This document shows positions 33,980 through 45,420 of a stretch of 64,000 nt of DNA, one piece after another. The notes below the pieces were generated by a model. It had not been told where the DNA came from. It worked only from the letters and a program-made list of their open reading frames with translations, and made no database searches. The position numbers and the translations under genes were made by a program. The stretch is from Deroplatys truncata (Eukaryota > Arthropoda > Insecta > Mantodea > Mantidae), in assembly GCA_030765065.1 (NCBI GenBank), contig CM060975.1, positions 202,840,007 through 202,904,006 of the forward strand, in the 5' to 3' direction. How positions within the stretch are numbered: position 1 is the stretch's first letter; each line of letters opens with the position of its first letter.

Positions 33980-34790
33980 TCGGATGTGTTACATTCAGGT
34001 GGCTTTCCTACCCAATATCGTTTATTTGTATGTAGCTTCCACAAAACATTCTTAACAAAAAGTTTTTTTTTGTTCTATCATCTTCATGCTAATCGAGATA
34101 AACCTTTGCAGAGATAGTGGTTACACACATTTAAAGCTTCACGAGGGATAGAGGAAACCGAATGATAGCCACGTTTATAACCTAGTCTATATATGCTGAC
34201 CTAGAAATCCCACATTCTTTCCATGACATCGCGAGAAATATCTGAATAGCGACAGCCCTTTAAAGTATGACAAAGTATTGAATATTTCAAATAAAAAACA
34301 ACCTATACCTTGGAAACGGCTAATGCCACAAAAAAGGTTTACCAGTTATATAAAATTATAGAAAATTCCTTCCAAATGAACAGAACTTCACAGACTATTC
34401 CCAGAAAATACAACATATACATTTTATTATAAAGCACATATCTTAAACATATGGTATTTTAATGAGAATCGTTAGAAAATGTTTGAAAACATAAAAAAAT
34501 TCCAAACACTTCATATATGGCAGTTTGGGATGAGAGAATTTTCTTAAAAGTCTTAGTGACATATCTTTGGAACATGCTGAACCCAAATACCTATTTTGGT
34601 ATTTATAGGACATTAGGTTTTTGGGTTATGCTCTTCACATACACGCGCTTGCGTGGACCGTTTTCTAAAAGAAGTTCTTTGGGTTCAGGAGGCCTCAATA
34701 TATGTTTTTCCGTAAATTTGGGTATCATATTTTTGGGTGGAATATAATAATTCCCCTACTTACTGTAGGTACGTGGTGAGGGAAGTAAAA
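33980..34790 (-). repeat. R1b copy, near full length
   Basis: Starts TCGGATGTGTTACATTCAGG and runs through TAATCGAGATAAACCTTTGC, GCGAGAAATATCTGAA, TTAAAAGTCTTAGTGACATA and TTGGGTTATGCTCTTCACAT. It ends in TTTTTGGGTGGAATATAATA, AGGTACGTGGTGAGGGAAG. No CA tract is present at the usual site. Confidence 0.8.
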
Positions 34791-34799
34791 ATAAGTAAA

Positions 34800-37255
34800 A
34801 ATACGTATTTTTCGGCATAGTTTTTTGGGGGGTTTAGCTCTGACCGATTCTATATATAATAAACTTCTTTGGTACATCTCTGTCACGATCATCATTCCAG
34901 AACAATGTGTTACGCCTGTAACAATAGTCTTTTCCATAAAAGACAGGAAAAAACATCTCTTCAGGATGTTAATAGGTGTGAGAGCAGTTTACGTCTGACC
35001 CTGTGCCCTAATGACAGACGGCACATCCGTCAGATTCACAGCCTTCTTCTTTACTTGTAAATTTTTAAAAATTTCGAAAGACTCAATCAGAAACGCGGCA
35101 GCTGTCCATGTGACGGACTCACATCGTTAAGTGAAGGGTGACGAGTTGCCCCTGCTTTTGGAAGTGGAAGTTTTTATACAGAACCTTAAATAAATCATGT
35201 AGAACATTATTCATGAGACTTTAGGATTGATATTGAATGACAGAGCACCTATTAATTAACCAATGACAGTGTTTGTAACTCAGCGCTACCCACAGTCAAC
35301 TGTCTTTCATATGTGTGTTCAGGTTCAATGGGCTTCAGTCTGAATAGATCAACGCGAGAAAAATTCGAGTAATCAAGCTGTTTTTGCCAAGAAGCTAACG
35401 TGTAAGTTGAGACAGTAACTATGGTCATATATATATATACATATTGATAAGAATGTAAAATAATAGTAATAAGCAAAATACTTGTTATGTAAATAGATGT
35501 TAAGTATAACTTTTATATATGTGTAGGAGCGCAGTTGGAGCTTGGGACACTGGTTAAAAGCAGGCAAGCATTTTTGTTAGGATTAGGGTGCAGGAAAACC
35601 GACTTATAGGGGGATGACACAATAGCAGAACCTTGAGTAATTGTGTACTACTCATACAAGGTGAACGAGGTAAAATTTAGGCACGTGTAATACATAGTTC
35701 AATTATTAATCGAGAACTTATAAAAATAATACTTTCATTGCTACGATACCTAGCTAAGAAATCTTCTACTTCTACAACTAACTTAGTTATTTCTAAAGTA
35801 ACTGTGTACCTTCTTACTACAGTAGAAAATGCGTATGTCATTAAAGTATTGAGTATTGTGTTTCTCTACTGATTTAAACATGCGTTAGTGTTGTTACTAT
35901 TTACCTTCCTTCCCGTACCAGATCCTGATAAGTTACACATGCTCTACCATAAACCCAAACAACAGCAGCCGTGGTAAGAAGTTAACATAACTTCATTGAC
36001 CATTTAATAGTAACAACCTAAACAGTAAGATAATCATCATAGGTAATATATTAGTTCAGATATTAATATATCAACATACAAACCTACTGCGAGTTACACT
36101 ACCAGCACAAGGAATATACCGCGAAGTTTGCAGCCTAGGATGGCAATTATAATCTTGAACTACATGTAATAAGCCGAACTTTGGAGAACTTTCTGTGTGC
36201 ATGGCATTAACTTTTTGGGAAAAACACACAGTGAGTCAATAGTTATAAATTATGTGATTATTAGGAAACGTATTATTAATTGTTTGGCAGATCGATGCTT
36301 TGTAACTTAATTGTTCAGATGACAGGTTTTACAGCTGTAAAATCAGACATTTATATTTTACATCAGTACCAGAAATTAAAGCCTTATCAAAATGTTTGAG
36401 AAGTTAATGAGTGCATATTACATTAAGAAATACAAATTTTAGGGATAACGTTATTAATTATTGTGCCAGGAAAGGTGTACATATTTGCGAATGCCTGTAT
36501 AAGTGTAACGTGGAAGAATTTCTCCTCAGATAATCTTCAGTTTATCTATGTTTACTTCACCGACTTGCGTAACTTATTTCTTCAAGATTCAAATCCAGCA
36601 TTCTAAGGAGCAATGATAGAGAATATCTGGTTTATGAGTAGAAAGCCATCCAAAGCGGTAGATAGTTTTTGGCTCGGAAATTGTTAGTTTTGTGTCGAGG
36701 AGGAAATATTCCCTTATATGGACATGTTCTTCAAATCCCTAACACAACTGAGTTTTCAAAATTTTGAAATTACTGTGAATACTTTCTGTACTATGTGTCA
36801 ATTGCATATGATTTAACTTTCGCGCTTACAAAAGGTTAAGACTGTGTGTGGGATATGAACGCTGGTCTTCTTTGGTTTGGGTTGACAGGTGGCGTCTCGT
36901 CTTACACCGAGGTTAGCTACGGACTGCAGTTGCCTAATTCTAAGGCTTGTTTCACGAACCTTCAATAAATAACCTTAGTGAGATCTTTTAATATTCCTAT
37001 TAAATCAACTATTTAATGTTTCATGAGACACAAGTGGAGAACTAGATTTGGCGTTGTGTTTGTTATTTGAGAGCACATTTTAAGGAGAATGTTATGAAAT
37101 TTTAATGTATTTCGTTGTTTTGATGTATGCTATTTTACTCTTTGGTATGTAAGGACGTTCTTAAGTTGGTTAGGTAATGTATGCACTTTTAATGTGTTTC
37201 TGAATTTTGATTGTGGGCAATTGAATTAATGGTTGTGTATGCTGCTCCTGCGTGA
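34800..37255. other. Unannotated AT-rich stretch
   Basis: No gene or repeat pair I can support in this 2.4 kb. Open frames near 34869-35567 are short and motif-free. Confidence 0.5.
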
Positions 37256-37260
37256 TGAAC

Positions 37261-37286
37261 ATTTTGAGAGTACTTCTCGTTCCGTA

Positions 37287-37330
<44 letters not shown>

Positions 37331-37354
37331 CGGAACGAGAAGTACTCTCAAAAT
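37261..37354. repeat. 94 bp near-perfect AT-centred palindrome
   Basis: ATTTTGAGAGTACTTCTCGT and TCCGTAATATAT on the left are exactly reversed on the right (ATATATTACGGA, ACGAGAAGTACTCTCAAAAT) around an (AT)n core. Only one mismatch was seen across two 47-base arms. A structure like this can form a cruciform. Confidence 0.95.
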
Positions 37355-37477
37355 GTATATATATATATTTATATATACAGCAGTTATGTATGTGTTAAAA
37401 ACAATGTGCCAGCTTATCCCATTACCCTGTAAATTTATAGTTCGAAAATTCCTGTATCCACCTCAAAGAAGAGTCCA

Positions 37478-37545
37478 GCCATCACTTGGTGAAATGAGAT
37501 AACCCTCGAAGGTCGTATGGTTGTAGGGAGCGTTAGAAATGACGA
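37478..37545 (+). repeat. SINE-D tail fragment
   Basis: CACTTGGTGAAATGAGATAA, CCTCGAAGGTCGTATGG and AGGGAGCGTTAGAAATGACG match, in reverse, the block at about 60170-60230 that lies at the 3' side of the SINE-D copy there. Confidence 0.65.
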
Positions 37546-37623
37546 TGATAAAGATAATAAACCATTCCTTCCTTCATTCATTCTAGTGCGCAGTTGAGAT
37601 ACTTGTATCATGTTTTTCTAAGT

Positions 37624-38142
37624 ATTAATGTTTTTACTTTCTCTACCAGGCAGAGAAGCTATTGCATTCCAACAAAAAAAATATGATATGTTACACTCAC
37701 ATGAGTTTCTTTACTCTTGTACAAACTATTTTTACAAACGCTTATTCTCCATATGCTTCATGTTAATCGAGATATCGAGATGTCAATCTTATTGCTAATT
37801 TTCTTGTAGGTGCAAGGGGAATATGGTAGGTTATAAGCGATAGTCAAATCTTTTAAGAGCTGGTTGCTATGTGGCGCATTCCATTCTCTTTGTATGTCCA
37901 GGACATAAAAAAAATGAATACGAATTTGAGAAAAAGTATAAGTATTGGAAAATGTAAGGGAATATCAAGCAATATCTCGAAAACGGTTCACTGAACAAAA
38001 AAAATGTAAATGAGATAAATTGTGTATTTTAACCCGATCTACATCTTTTGTGTAGTAACGTGTATTTCCGGTGAAATCTCGGTATCGAATTTTAGGTGGA
38101 ATACAATACTTCCCCTACTTACTATACGTAGTAGAGAAAGTA
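37624..38142 (-). repeat. R1 copy with a short inverted R1 end piece
   Basis: The first 50 bases (TTTTACTTTCTCTACCAGGC to TTGCATTCCAACAAA) are the start of a + strand R1. They switch at about 37680 to a minus-strand R1 beginning GATATGTTACACTCACATGA and ending at ACTATACGTAGTAGAGAAAG (about 38142). The minus-strand copy is internally deleted: it jumps from the TCTACATCTTTTGTGTAGTA block straight to TTTCCGGTGAAATCTCGG. Confidence 0.8.
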
Positions 38143-38143
38143 A

Positions 38144-38239
38144 TTAGATACCGAGATTTCACCGGAAATACGTGTTTTGAGGCCCCTTGAATAAAACGAA
38201 AGCATATTTAGAAAAAGATCCGTGTGTGCGTGCGCGCGC

Positions 38240-38271
<32 letters not shown>

Positions 38272-38959
38272 TTGAACAGCATAGCTTAAAAACGAAAAGT
38301 CCCATAAATACGAAACTTGATATTTAGGTTGAGTTCCGTCCAGAGATATGAAGATTTTCAAGAAAATCTCTCCACCCTAAAGTACCTTTTATATAGAACG
38401 TTTATAAAAATGTTTGATTTTCTAAAAATTAGTTTTGATTATAATCCCATATCTTAAAGATATTTACATGTCAAATAAAGTGAATATCTTGAATTTTCTG
38501 GGAATGGCCTATGAATGTTGTATAATCTTGTATAACTGGTAAACGTTAAGCGACAGACGAAAACATATTTAATAAAAATGCAATATCTTTAAAGCACACA
38601 ATTTATGTCAAATAACTTTTTCCGTGGCATAAGTCATTTCTGAGATAACCGTTATTTATGGTTCGAATTGTTTATTACTTCGTCATTCTTTTAAAGTACT
38701 GTCAATATTCAGTTGTTGCTTGCGATTGCATAGAAACAGTATCAAATTATAAGATCAGCATATAGCGTCCAATTCTTAAACATTTGACTATCGCTGATCC
38801 CTATGTACCGTAGCGAAATGTGTAATATAGCTATTTCTGCAAATGTTTATCTCCATTAAAATGAAGTGGATAGAAAAATAAATTTTCGTAAGAATATTTT
38901 GTATACCACTAATAAACGTTAATGGGAATAGAAAGTTATGTGAATGTAACACATCCAAT
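38144..38959 (+). repeat. R1 copy facing the previous one
   Basis: Begins TAGATACCGAGATTTCACCG and contains TTTTGAGGCCCCTTGAATA, a GCGCGCG plus (TG)n tract at about 38227-38268, AACAGCATAGCTTAAAAACG and ACTGGTAAACGTTAAGCGAC. It ends with GTGAATGTAACACATCCAA. With the preceding copy it forms an inverted pair sharing the terminal 80 or so bases. Confidence 0.8.
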
Positions 38960-38964
38960 TTTTT

Positions 38965-39840
38965 ATGTGAGTGGTAGCTAAAAGAATTATGCTTGATCAC
39001 GGAAAAAATTGGCGAATACGTTTTTGGATATAATACAGTCTGGTAATATATTATCTTTATCCTTGACTATTACTCTCTTGTTTTGGCCAGCCAATATTGG
39101 GCTCTCTCCTGGGATCTGCATCATTTCTCTCTATTGAAGGTAGGAGCACATCTTTTCTAACGGCAAGGATAATTATGGAATAACCAAGCGAGTATTTCTT
39201 TCTAATTTTCAAGTTTATCGCCAAGAAAACCTTAGTCCATGACAATATCAGCTCTTAATAATGTAATTCATGCTTAAAATGAGTGTAGCCTTATAAACGG
39301 GATGTGGGAGCTCTTCTAACCTAGAATGTTTATGCGAGTTCATAAATTCTTCAAAGCAAACTGCTACTTAGCTAAGCTTGTGGGGGGGTGGAGAGAACAG
39401 TGACAGTAACAGCTACGGGGAAAGGTTATGATTATTATTTTTGAAGCATTCTTTTAGGTTGGTTGATAAAGTGCATGTATATAAGGAGGGTGTGAATGTT
39501 TTTAGGTGTCATCATCCATGAAACACACTACGGGGAAAGCTCTATCCGTCATCTTGACGTCTTCCTGCTACAGACGATAGGGGCTGACGTGCCAAAACCG
39601 GAGATCTGACTGCGCTAATAGCGAAGATGTCAGTACAATAACAAAATCTCTTCTATTTATTTTTTATGTTCTTAACTGAATAAATTAAATATCATGCACA
39701 GTATAGCTCCTTTATAGGTTTTTTAAAATATTTTAGTCTAAACACACAATAAACACGGCAATGCTGAACATACTAAGAAATTGGGCAATATCCTTTTTAG
39801 TAGAAGGTTACGGCGAATGCTATAACGTTTGTGGTTTGTT
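38965..39840. other. Unannotated stretch
   Basis: No supportable feature. A GC-richer patch at about 39500-39620 has no match elsewhere in the window that I noticed. Confidence 0.45.
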
Positions 39841-39844
39841 TACA

Positions 39845-40310
39845 GTTGAGTGCACGGAAAAGTGCCGATTTTCTTTCCTATAGTGCTTTCTTTTTTATTT
39901 AATGTTGGCAGGAACTAATAATGAACATTGTGTTCCACAGTAGGCCTGTGTGAGCCAATCTCTTGTAGGTTTGAATTCAAATCAGGCACCCATGCATTAG
40001 AATGAGGACAAAGATCAGGCCTAGGTGAGCGGCGAAAAGAGAGGAGTTTGGAAATATTTCACCTGATGGCTGGAAGGCATGCTTCGCTACCACGGTACTC
40101 ACCAGCCCCTGGACGAGTCCACCTCGTATTGGTTTTACGCCAAATCCTGGCACTCAAACATTAATCTAAGAACACAGGTCGGTTTCAGGCTCAGGAGCGA
40201 AGAAAAAGGGAAGTGAGACAAACATTCAAGTGGAGCAATAGAACCAGGAAGGGGTTAGGTGTGGCAAAGGCGGTTCAGCATTGCCTTACCAACATAAACC
40301 ACTGCTCATT
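39845..40310 (+). repeat. Repeat D copy, longest
   Basis: First half: GTGCACGGAAAAGTGCCGAT, TTTATTTAATGTTGGCAG, GTTTGAATTCAAATCAGG and GCCTAGGTGAGCGGCGAAAA, matched at 44617-44875. Second half: CAGGTCGGTTTCAGGCTCAG, AGTGGAGCAATAGAACCAGG and AAGGGGTTAGG, matched in reverse at 33470-33590. The two halves have a loosely similar internal pattern (GGCACnCA, GGCnTAGGnGAGCG). No coding potential recognised. Confidence 0.7.
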
Positions 40311-40517
40311 ATATCGGCACGATTCCATGCATTCGATTTCATCCTAATTATTACAAATACAGCATTTGGTTCAGATGTACACTTTATGAATATAATAAAC
40401 GTATCACTGAAAAGTACTTAGCCTGTATTATTCAGATATTAATACTTGGTTACCGGCGCACCTATTTTCGAACGATAAAATAATAATCCATCAGGCGGTA
40501 TTAATGGTTTCAATTTT

Positions 40518-40632
40518 CTATTTGTATTTGGCTATGAAATCCTGAAACGTGCTATCACTTGGAAACTGCTGAATTTGTGTTTCAGGAGCAGGTGCAGATG
40601 ACTGAATTTGCGGTTTCTTGTAGGCATTTAAT
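40518..40632 (-). CDS. Candidate terminal exon of a host gene
   Basis: On the minus strand a splice-acceptor-like signal (TTTTTTTTTGCCTATTCTAG, a long pyrimidine tract then AG at 40634-40633) is followed by a 37-codon open stretch. It reads LNAYKKPQIQSSAPAPETQI, then QQFPSDS, then FQDFIAKYK and a TAG stop at 40518-40520. The composition (Gln, Pro, Ser, Lys; balanced codon third positions) is unlike the AT-driven frames elsewhere. The acceptor leaves one base before the first full codon, so the upstream exon should end two bases into a codon. I do not recognise the protein and could not locate the upstream exon. Chance or a fossil gene remain possible. Confidence 0.4.
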
Positions 40633-41159
40633 CTAGAATAGGCAAAAAAAAACTTATTACATATAACCTCTTTACATTTAATTTATAACATTGTAATTAG
40701 TATATAATATTTACATAGAGATTTTAAATATAGAGATTATCAGAGTTTAAAACTGTACCTCTCCATTAATACCTATTTATTCCACTACTTCCCTTCTTAA
40801 ACTTCTGTTATACCTCTTTCACTGAAACTCTGCAACTTGCCCATTTCAACTTAAAACTTTCGGCTCATAACAGAACCAATTCAGACTTTTATATTCAAGA
40901 AAAATAATACAATTTGGAATTGATTTTCAGATTGAATTATCTGCAGACGAAAAAGGCAGATGAACAATTGGCGCTTACTGGCTTGTACGCTAGTGTCATG
41001 CGTACGATTGTGCCTCGAAGATGTGAAGTTCCTAGCTGCAAGACTAATTTAAAGTTTCTTAATGACTAAAGGTTAACGCAATAATTTCAGATACAAAAAG
41101 AATTGATTGGCACTATACGGTGCATAAACTGAGATGCAAATAGTTCTTGCTTCTCTGTA

Positions 41160-41840
41160 CGAAAGTAATCCAGGAAGTAGCGACCATTTGCGCATTCCCT
41201 TTGCGCAGATCGCTGCCGTGCTTATATCCAAGGTAGAATGGTTTCCTTGGTTCATATATTCGTATTTTCTCAGTGTTGTGCGAGTGCCATTCAAAACAAA
41301 TTGTTATTGTACATTTTGTAGCTGCTCAAAATGAACTGCGTGATACACGCGTCCATTGTGAGGTGAGAGGTTTTATTCGATTGGGAGTTGAAACATGCAG
41401 AAATTTACCATCAACAAGGAAGGTATGGTGATACAGTAATGAACGAAAGAAATATAAGATAGTGGTGTGAAACGTTCCACAATGGACAAAAAGAAATGTG
41501 CACGATGAAACTGGACCCGGACTCCGTTAGTCATCATATATGGTTTGAAGAATCAAGTGAACAATAAAGTTGTGCAAGCCAGACGTTTAATCCTGGATGA
41601 GTTACAGATTGCTTTCCCAAACATTTCTCGTTCTTTGCTTGGCTTAATGGACTGGCAGCTGACTGCAACGCGGGACTTCTAAAGCTCATGGATAGATATG
41701 ACAAATACTTAAATAACGGAGGTGATTATGTGAGAAACAAAATACGCCTCAGTTTTGTAGGTTGCATACTATCTTTTTAATAAAATAGTTTTTCTGAATA
41801 TGTTAAAGCCAAACGGTCGTTACTTCCTGGATTACCCTCG
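41160..41840 (+). mobile_element. Mariner M2 deletion derivative, 681 bp
   Basis: Target TA on both sides (41158-41159 and 41841-41842). Terminal inverted repeats: CGAAAGTAATCCAGGAAGTA on the left, CGAGGGTAATCCAGGAAGTA when the right end is read in reverse, extending to about 35 bp. The interior keeps an N-terminal transposase region and the extreme C-terminus but lacks the entire catalytic core. Confidence 0.9.
41331..41760 (+). pseudogene. M2 transposase remnant without a catalytic core
   Basis: Frame-shifted pieces of the mariner DNA-binding region are seen: CEVRGFIRL, then YGDTVMNERNIR with WCETFHNGQ, and FPNISRS. They are followed directly by KLMDRYDKYLNNGGDYVRNK, the mariner C-terminal block. 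All three catalytic aspartate motifs are deleted. The order and the paired terminal repeats show a single internal deletion of a full element of about 1.3 kb. Confidence 0.75.
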
Positions 41841-42099
41841 TAATATATAATGAAAGGGATTTGCTCCTGTAGGAAAGATGAAAATACAAGAATGGAAATG
41901 AACGAAACTAAAAGGCCAACTGTTATTAGATAGTCGTATAAAACTTCACATCTTCCCAAATATATCAGCTCACTCGAATGACAAAGTAGTATGTTCCGAT
42001 ATAAGGGTGGGAAGTGTGTTTTAATAGAATCGAGGAAATGTTTGAAAAAAAGCAGACGAAGTCGGTAGGCAGCCAGTTTGTCTCCCGCCACTTCCTTTT

Positions 42100-42425
42100 C
42101 CTCATTTCTTTCATTCCGTTTGCACCTCATATTTCAGGTGTGCTTTTAGGTTTTGCGACGTGAATGTGAGGCAGTGCAGATAATTGCTCCAAGGAAAGAA
42201 TATTCCCCGTGCATACCGGAGGGCTGCCTGGTTATATGGGTCGTTCCTTGCCCTTTCTGGGCAACTCCGGTGATGAATCGGGTCTTCAAAATGGAATTGT
42301 TTGGGACTTCTGCGCGCCTCTGCGGTCTGTCTGTCTGCGACCTGTGGTTCTTCCGGGAATCTTCCCGGCAACCCTATACATATGTGTAGCTCGCGGTGCT
42401 CGAGGATTCCTCTTCGTTGAATATC
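42100..42425 (+). mobile_element. SINE-A copy, 5'-truncated
   Basis: Begins within the body (TTTCATTCCGTTTGCACCTC) and runs through CATATTTCAGGTGTGCTTTT, ATATTCCCCGTGCATACCGG, AGGGCTGCCTGGTTATATGG, CTTTCTGGGCAACTCCGG and GACTTCTGCGCGCCTCTG. It is colinear with the reverse of 62330-62590. Confidence 0.75.
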
Positions 42426-42429
42426 ATAT

Positions 42430-43150
42430 TCTATCTTAATTATAATGCATCAATAATAATTAGATAAGAAAATAATCAGGAAACTAGTGCGCTAGCTTAC
42501 TTGTATCAGGCATTGCTGTGCCTTTCTTGGAAAACAACAACGCCATTTCGGTGACTTCGGTTAATCTTGCTTGTGATGAAAACTAAGTATAGTTCACAAC
42601 GAGGGAATGGCGTCTATACCTTCCCATATTGGACGGCCACATCCTCGTTACAGGAAAGTCTACAACGGTCAGCAAGGCGGCAAGTAATATGCATAGTTAA
42701 ACTTGCAAGGCTTGGAGAGACGAAGAAGCAGCACTCTAAGGGGATGGGTACCCAGAGGAATATGCTTGGATGCTCAGAGGCAGCAGCCCTGCCAGTAACC
42801 TTGTCTTGTGAAGCGCTCGTAATGCTTCCAGGAGACATTCTCTTACTGCATAGCTTCATAGATATCAGCCAAAGTTGGACGTCCTAGGAGGCGTTGGACT
42901 GATGTTCAGTTAAGCTGAAAAGGGAAATTGCCTAATCCTTGCAGTGATGATGATGATTTCGTTTAATTTTGCACAGCAATCTAAAAATCGTACATTTTGT
43001 TGCCCTTAGTCTTCGGACAGGCACACTTTAAACTGCAATTCCACAAGGATAGTCTCAAAAGTCGTTATGAAGAAATTAGGAATTAAATAACAATAAACGT
43101 ACACACCGTTTGCACTTACATAAATTTCTAGCGCCCCTTGTAGTGAGGGT
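42430..43150. other. Unannotated; one 106-codon open frame
   Basis: An open frame at 42567-42887 (+) has fairly complex composition but no motif I know, and a second frame runs antisense to it. No repeat partner noticed. Confidence 0.4.
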
Positions 43151-43157
43151 TGCATTT

Positions 43158-43937
43158 TTGTATTCCACCCAAAAATTCGATACCGAGATTTCACCGGAAA
43201 TACACGTTTTGAGATCCCCTGAATCCAAAAAAAGAATTTTTGGAAACATGTCCGTATGTGTGTCTGTGAACAGCATAACTCAGAAACGAACAGTCGGATA
43301 AACACCAAACTTGGTATTTAGGTTCAGTATTTTCAGAGATGCGACACGAAGGTTTTCAAGAAAATCCTCCACCCCAAATTACCCTTTACATGGAACATTT
43401 TTCGAAAATATTAATTTTCTGAAAATGGCTCTAACAATTTTGATTAAAATATCATATGATTAAGATATTTTCATGACAAATGAAATGTATATCTCGAATT
43501 TTCTGGGAATGTCTCCAAAAATATTCTTTATTGTGAACGACTTTTGCATAACTGGTAAACCATAAGAGATAGACAAAATTTTACTACACAAAAAATGTAG
43601 ATCGCGTTGAAACACACAATTTATGTCATATGCATCTTTTTTTTTGTTGAGTGAACCATTTTCGAGATATTGCTTGATATTCCATTAAATTTTCCAATAC
43701 TTATATTATTTCTCAAATTCGTTATTCGTTTTTTTATGTCCTGGGCATGCAAAGAGAATGGAATGTGCCACATAGCAACCAGCGCTTAAAATATTTGACT
43801 ATCGCTTAAAGTCTACCATATTCCTCTTGCACCTACAAGAAAATTAGCAATAAGATTAACATCTTATATGGAGAATAAGCGTTTGTAAAAACAGTTTGTA
43901 CAAGAGTAGAGAAAGTCATGTGAGTGTAACACATCAG
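43158..43937 (+). repeat. R1 copy, near full length, without microsatellite
   Basis: Good reference copy: TTCCACCCAAAAATTCGATA, CCGAGATTTCACCGGAAATA, TGTCTGTGAACAGCATAACT, GGTATTTAGGTTCAGTATTT, AAGAAAATCCTCCACCCC, ACTGGTAAACCATAAGAGAT, GAGATATTGCTTGATATTCC, GACTATCGCTTAAAGTCTAC, and the end GAGAAAGTCATGTGAGTGTA. At the microsatellite site there is only CGTATGTGTGTCTGTGAAC. Confidence 0.9.
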
Positions 43938-43939
43938 TT

Positions 43940-44610
43940 TTTTTTTACTTTGTATAAATTATATGTCCCTAGTATTAAAATTAGATAATTAGATATGTAC
44001 GAATTTTAAGTTGTTAAATAAGTTATCGAATTGACCAAAGGAAGACATACGTTTGTGTCTAATGTACTGCATTGACTCGTATACCAAGTACCTAGTGAAG
44101 AATTAAGTTACATTACTGAAATTAAAAAAGAGGGTTTTAAACCTCTCTGTTCTCCAAAGCTAACGTTTTTAGTATGTTTTATTCATTTGAGAAGAAAACA
44201 AGAGTGGGGTGGAAATGTGGCTCACAATTTTAAGCCTTTTGTTATAAAATCGAAAGACAACTTCTGAAATATGAAAATGAAGAAGCTAAAAAGTTATAAT
44301 TATATGGCAAGTGCATGAAAGCATAGTATGATTAAGCGGACACTGTTACTTTAATTTAAATCCATTTACTCTTATTCAGCATGTTGTGTTTTTGCGAATG
44401 CAACAGTTCACGTCGACAAACAATGCAGTTTTGCTTTCTGCTAGAGAAAGCTATAGATGGGGTGCAATAAATGAACTAGATTTCTGCTTTCTGTGTATTA
44501 CTTTCACAACACAAAGCAAAGATCAAGAAAGAAAACAAACAGTTTACAAAGAGATCAGAAAGCTGCAAGCTGCTCTTTCTTTCATACAAAGAATGTCGTT
44601 AAGGCCTTAA
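43940..44610. other. Unannotated stretch
   Basis: Nothing supportable recognised. A 74-codon open frame at 44386-44610 has no known motif. Confidence 0.45.
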
Positions 44611-44616
44611 GTAGTA

Positions 44617-44875
44617 AAGGCGAGTGTACGGAAACGTGCCGATGTTTCAGGTTTCCTATAGTCTTTTTCTTTATTTAATGTTGGTAGAAACTGCTTAGTA
44701 TCTGTGTTCCGCACCGACCATGGGCAAGCTAATCTCTTATTGGTTTGAATTCAAGTTAGATACAACGTATTAGTCTATGAACAAAGTTCAAGCCTAGGTG
44801 AGTGGCGAAAGGGGAGAGTATGGAAATACTTCACCTGAGTGACTGAAAGGCATGCTTGGTAATGACGGTCCATAA
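44617..44875 (+). repeat. Repeat D copy, first half only
   Basis: GTGTACGGAAACGTGCCGAT, TTTATTTAATGTTGGTAG, GGTTTGAATTCAAGTTAG and GCCTAGGTGAGTGGCGAAAG match 39845-40100 in the same order and direction, 4.8 kb away. Confidence 0.7.
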
Positions 44876-45164
44876 AAAACCTGGCCATACATATTTCTTC
44901 AACACTGTAATTTTCAAAACTTATACAATATTTTTATTCATTCTTTAGCACAGAAAAGAGCTAAACTAAGGATTTGTAGCATTATAAGAGAATAAATTCA
45001 TGTAGAACTGAAGTGTGCAGTGCATAATTAGGCGTGTGTGTTAAAGATGTTTTATTTAATCATTCTGTTTGGAATTATCCACAACAAAATCTGTACATGC
45101 GTTTCTATTTTCCAGACATGTTTATCTCTGTTGAGGTGTGTGTGTGTGTGCCTGTATACGAATA

Positions 45165-45420
45165 GAGGCTGTAATAATTTTGATTAAAATATATGTTTGA
45201 CACAGTAACATGATGAATTTTACCTTGAAATTTCAATGAACAGCCCGTGAACTCTCCATTCTGATTAAATTTTGTATACATTCATATTACAAGAAAACCA
45301 TAAGAGGTAAACAAAATTTTACATTACAAAAACTGCAGAGCTCATTGAGATACACAGTTTTTGTCAAATAGTCTTTTCGAAGTATTTGGGGTTTTTCGAA
45401 AACTTCTATGCTGTATGACT
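45165..45420 (+). repeat. Degenerate R1 fragment
   Basis: Middle part of R1 only: TTTTGATTAAAATATATGTT, AAACCATAAGAGGTAAACAA, TTTTACATTACAAAAACTGC and CACAGTTTTTGTCAAATAG. Confidence 0.6.

Noticed and set aside
37233-37502. 89-codon open frame with a long Tyr-Ile repeat
   Set aside because: The repeat is a translation of the AT microsatellite in the palindrome.
42111-42439. Overlapping open frames of 76-86 codons as host exons
   Set aside because: They lie inside a SINE-A copy and have counterparts in other SINE-A copies.
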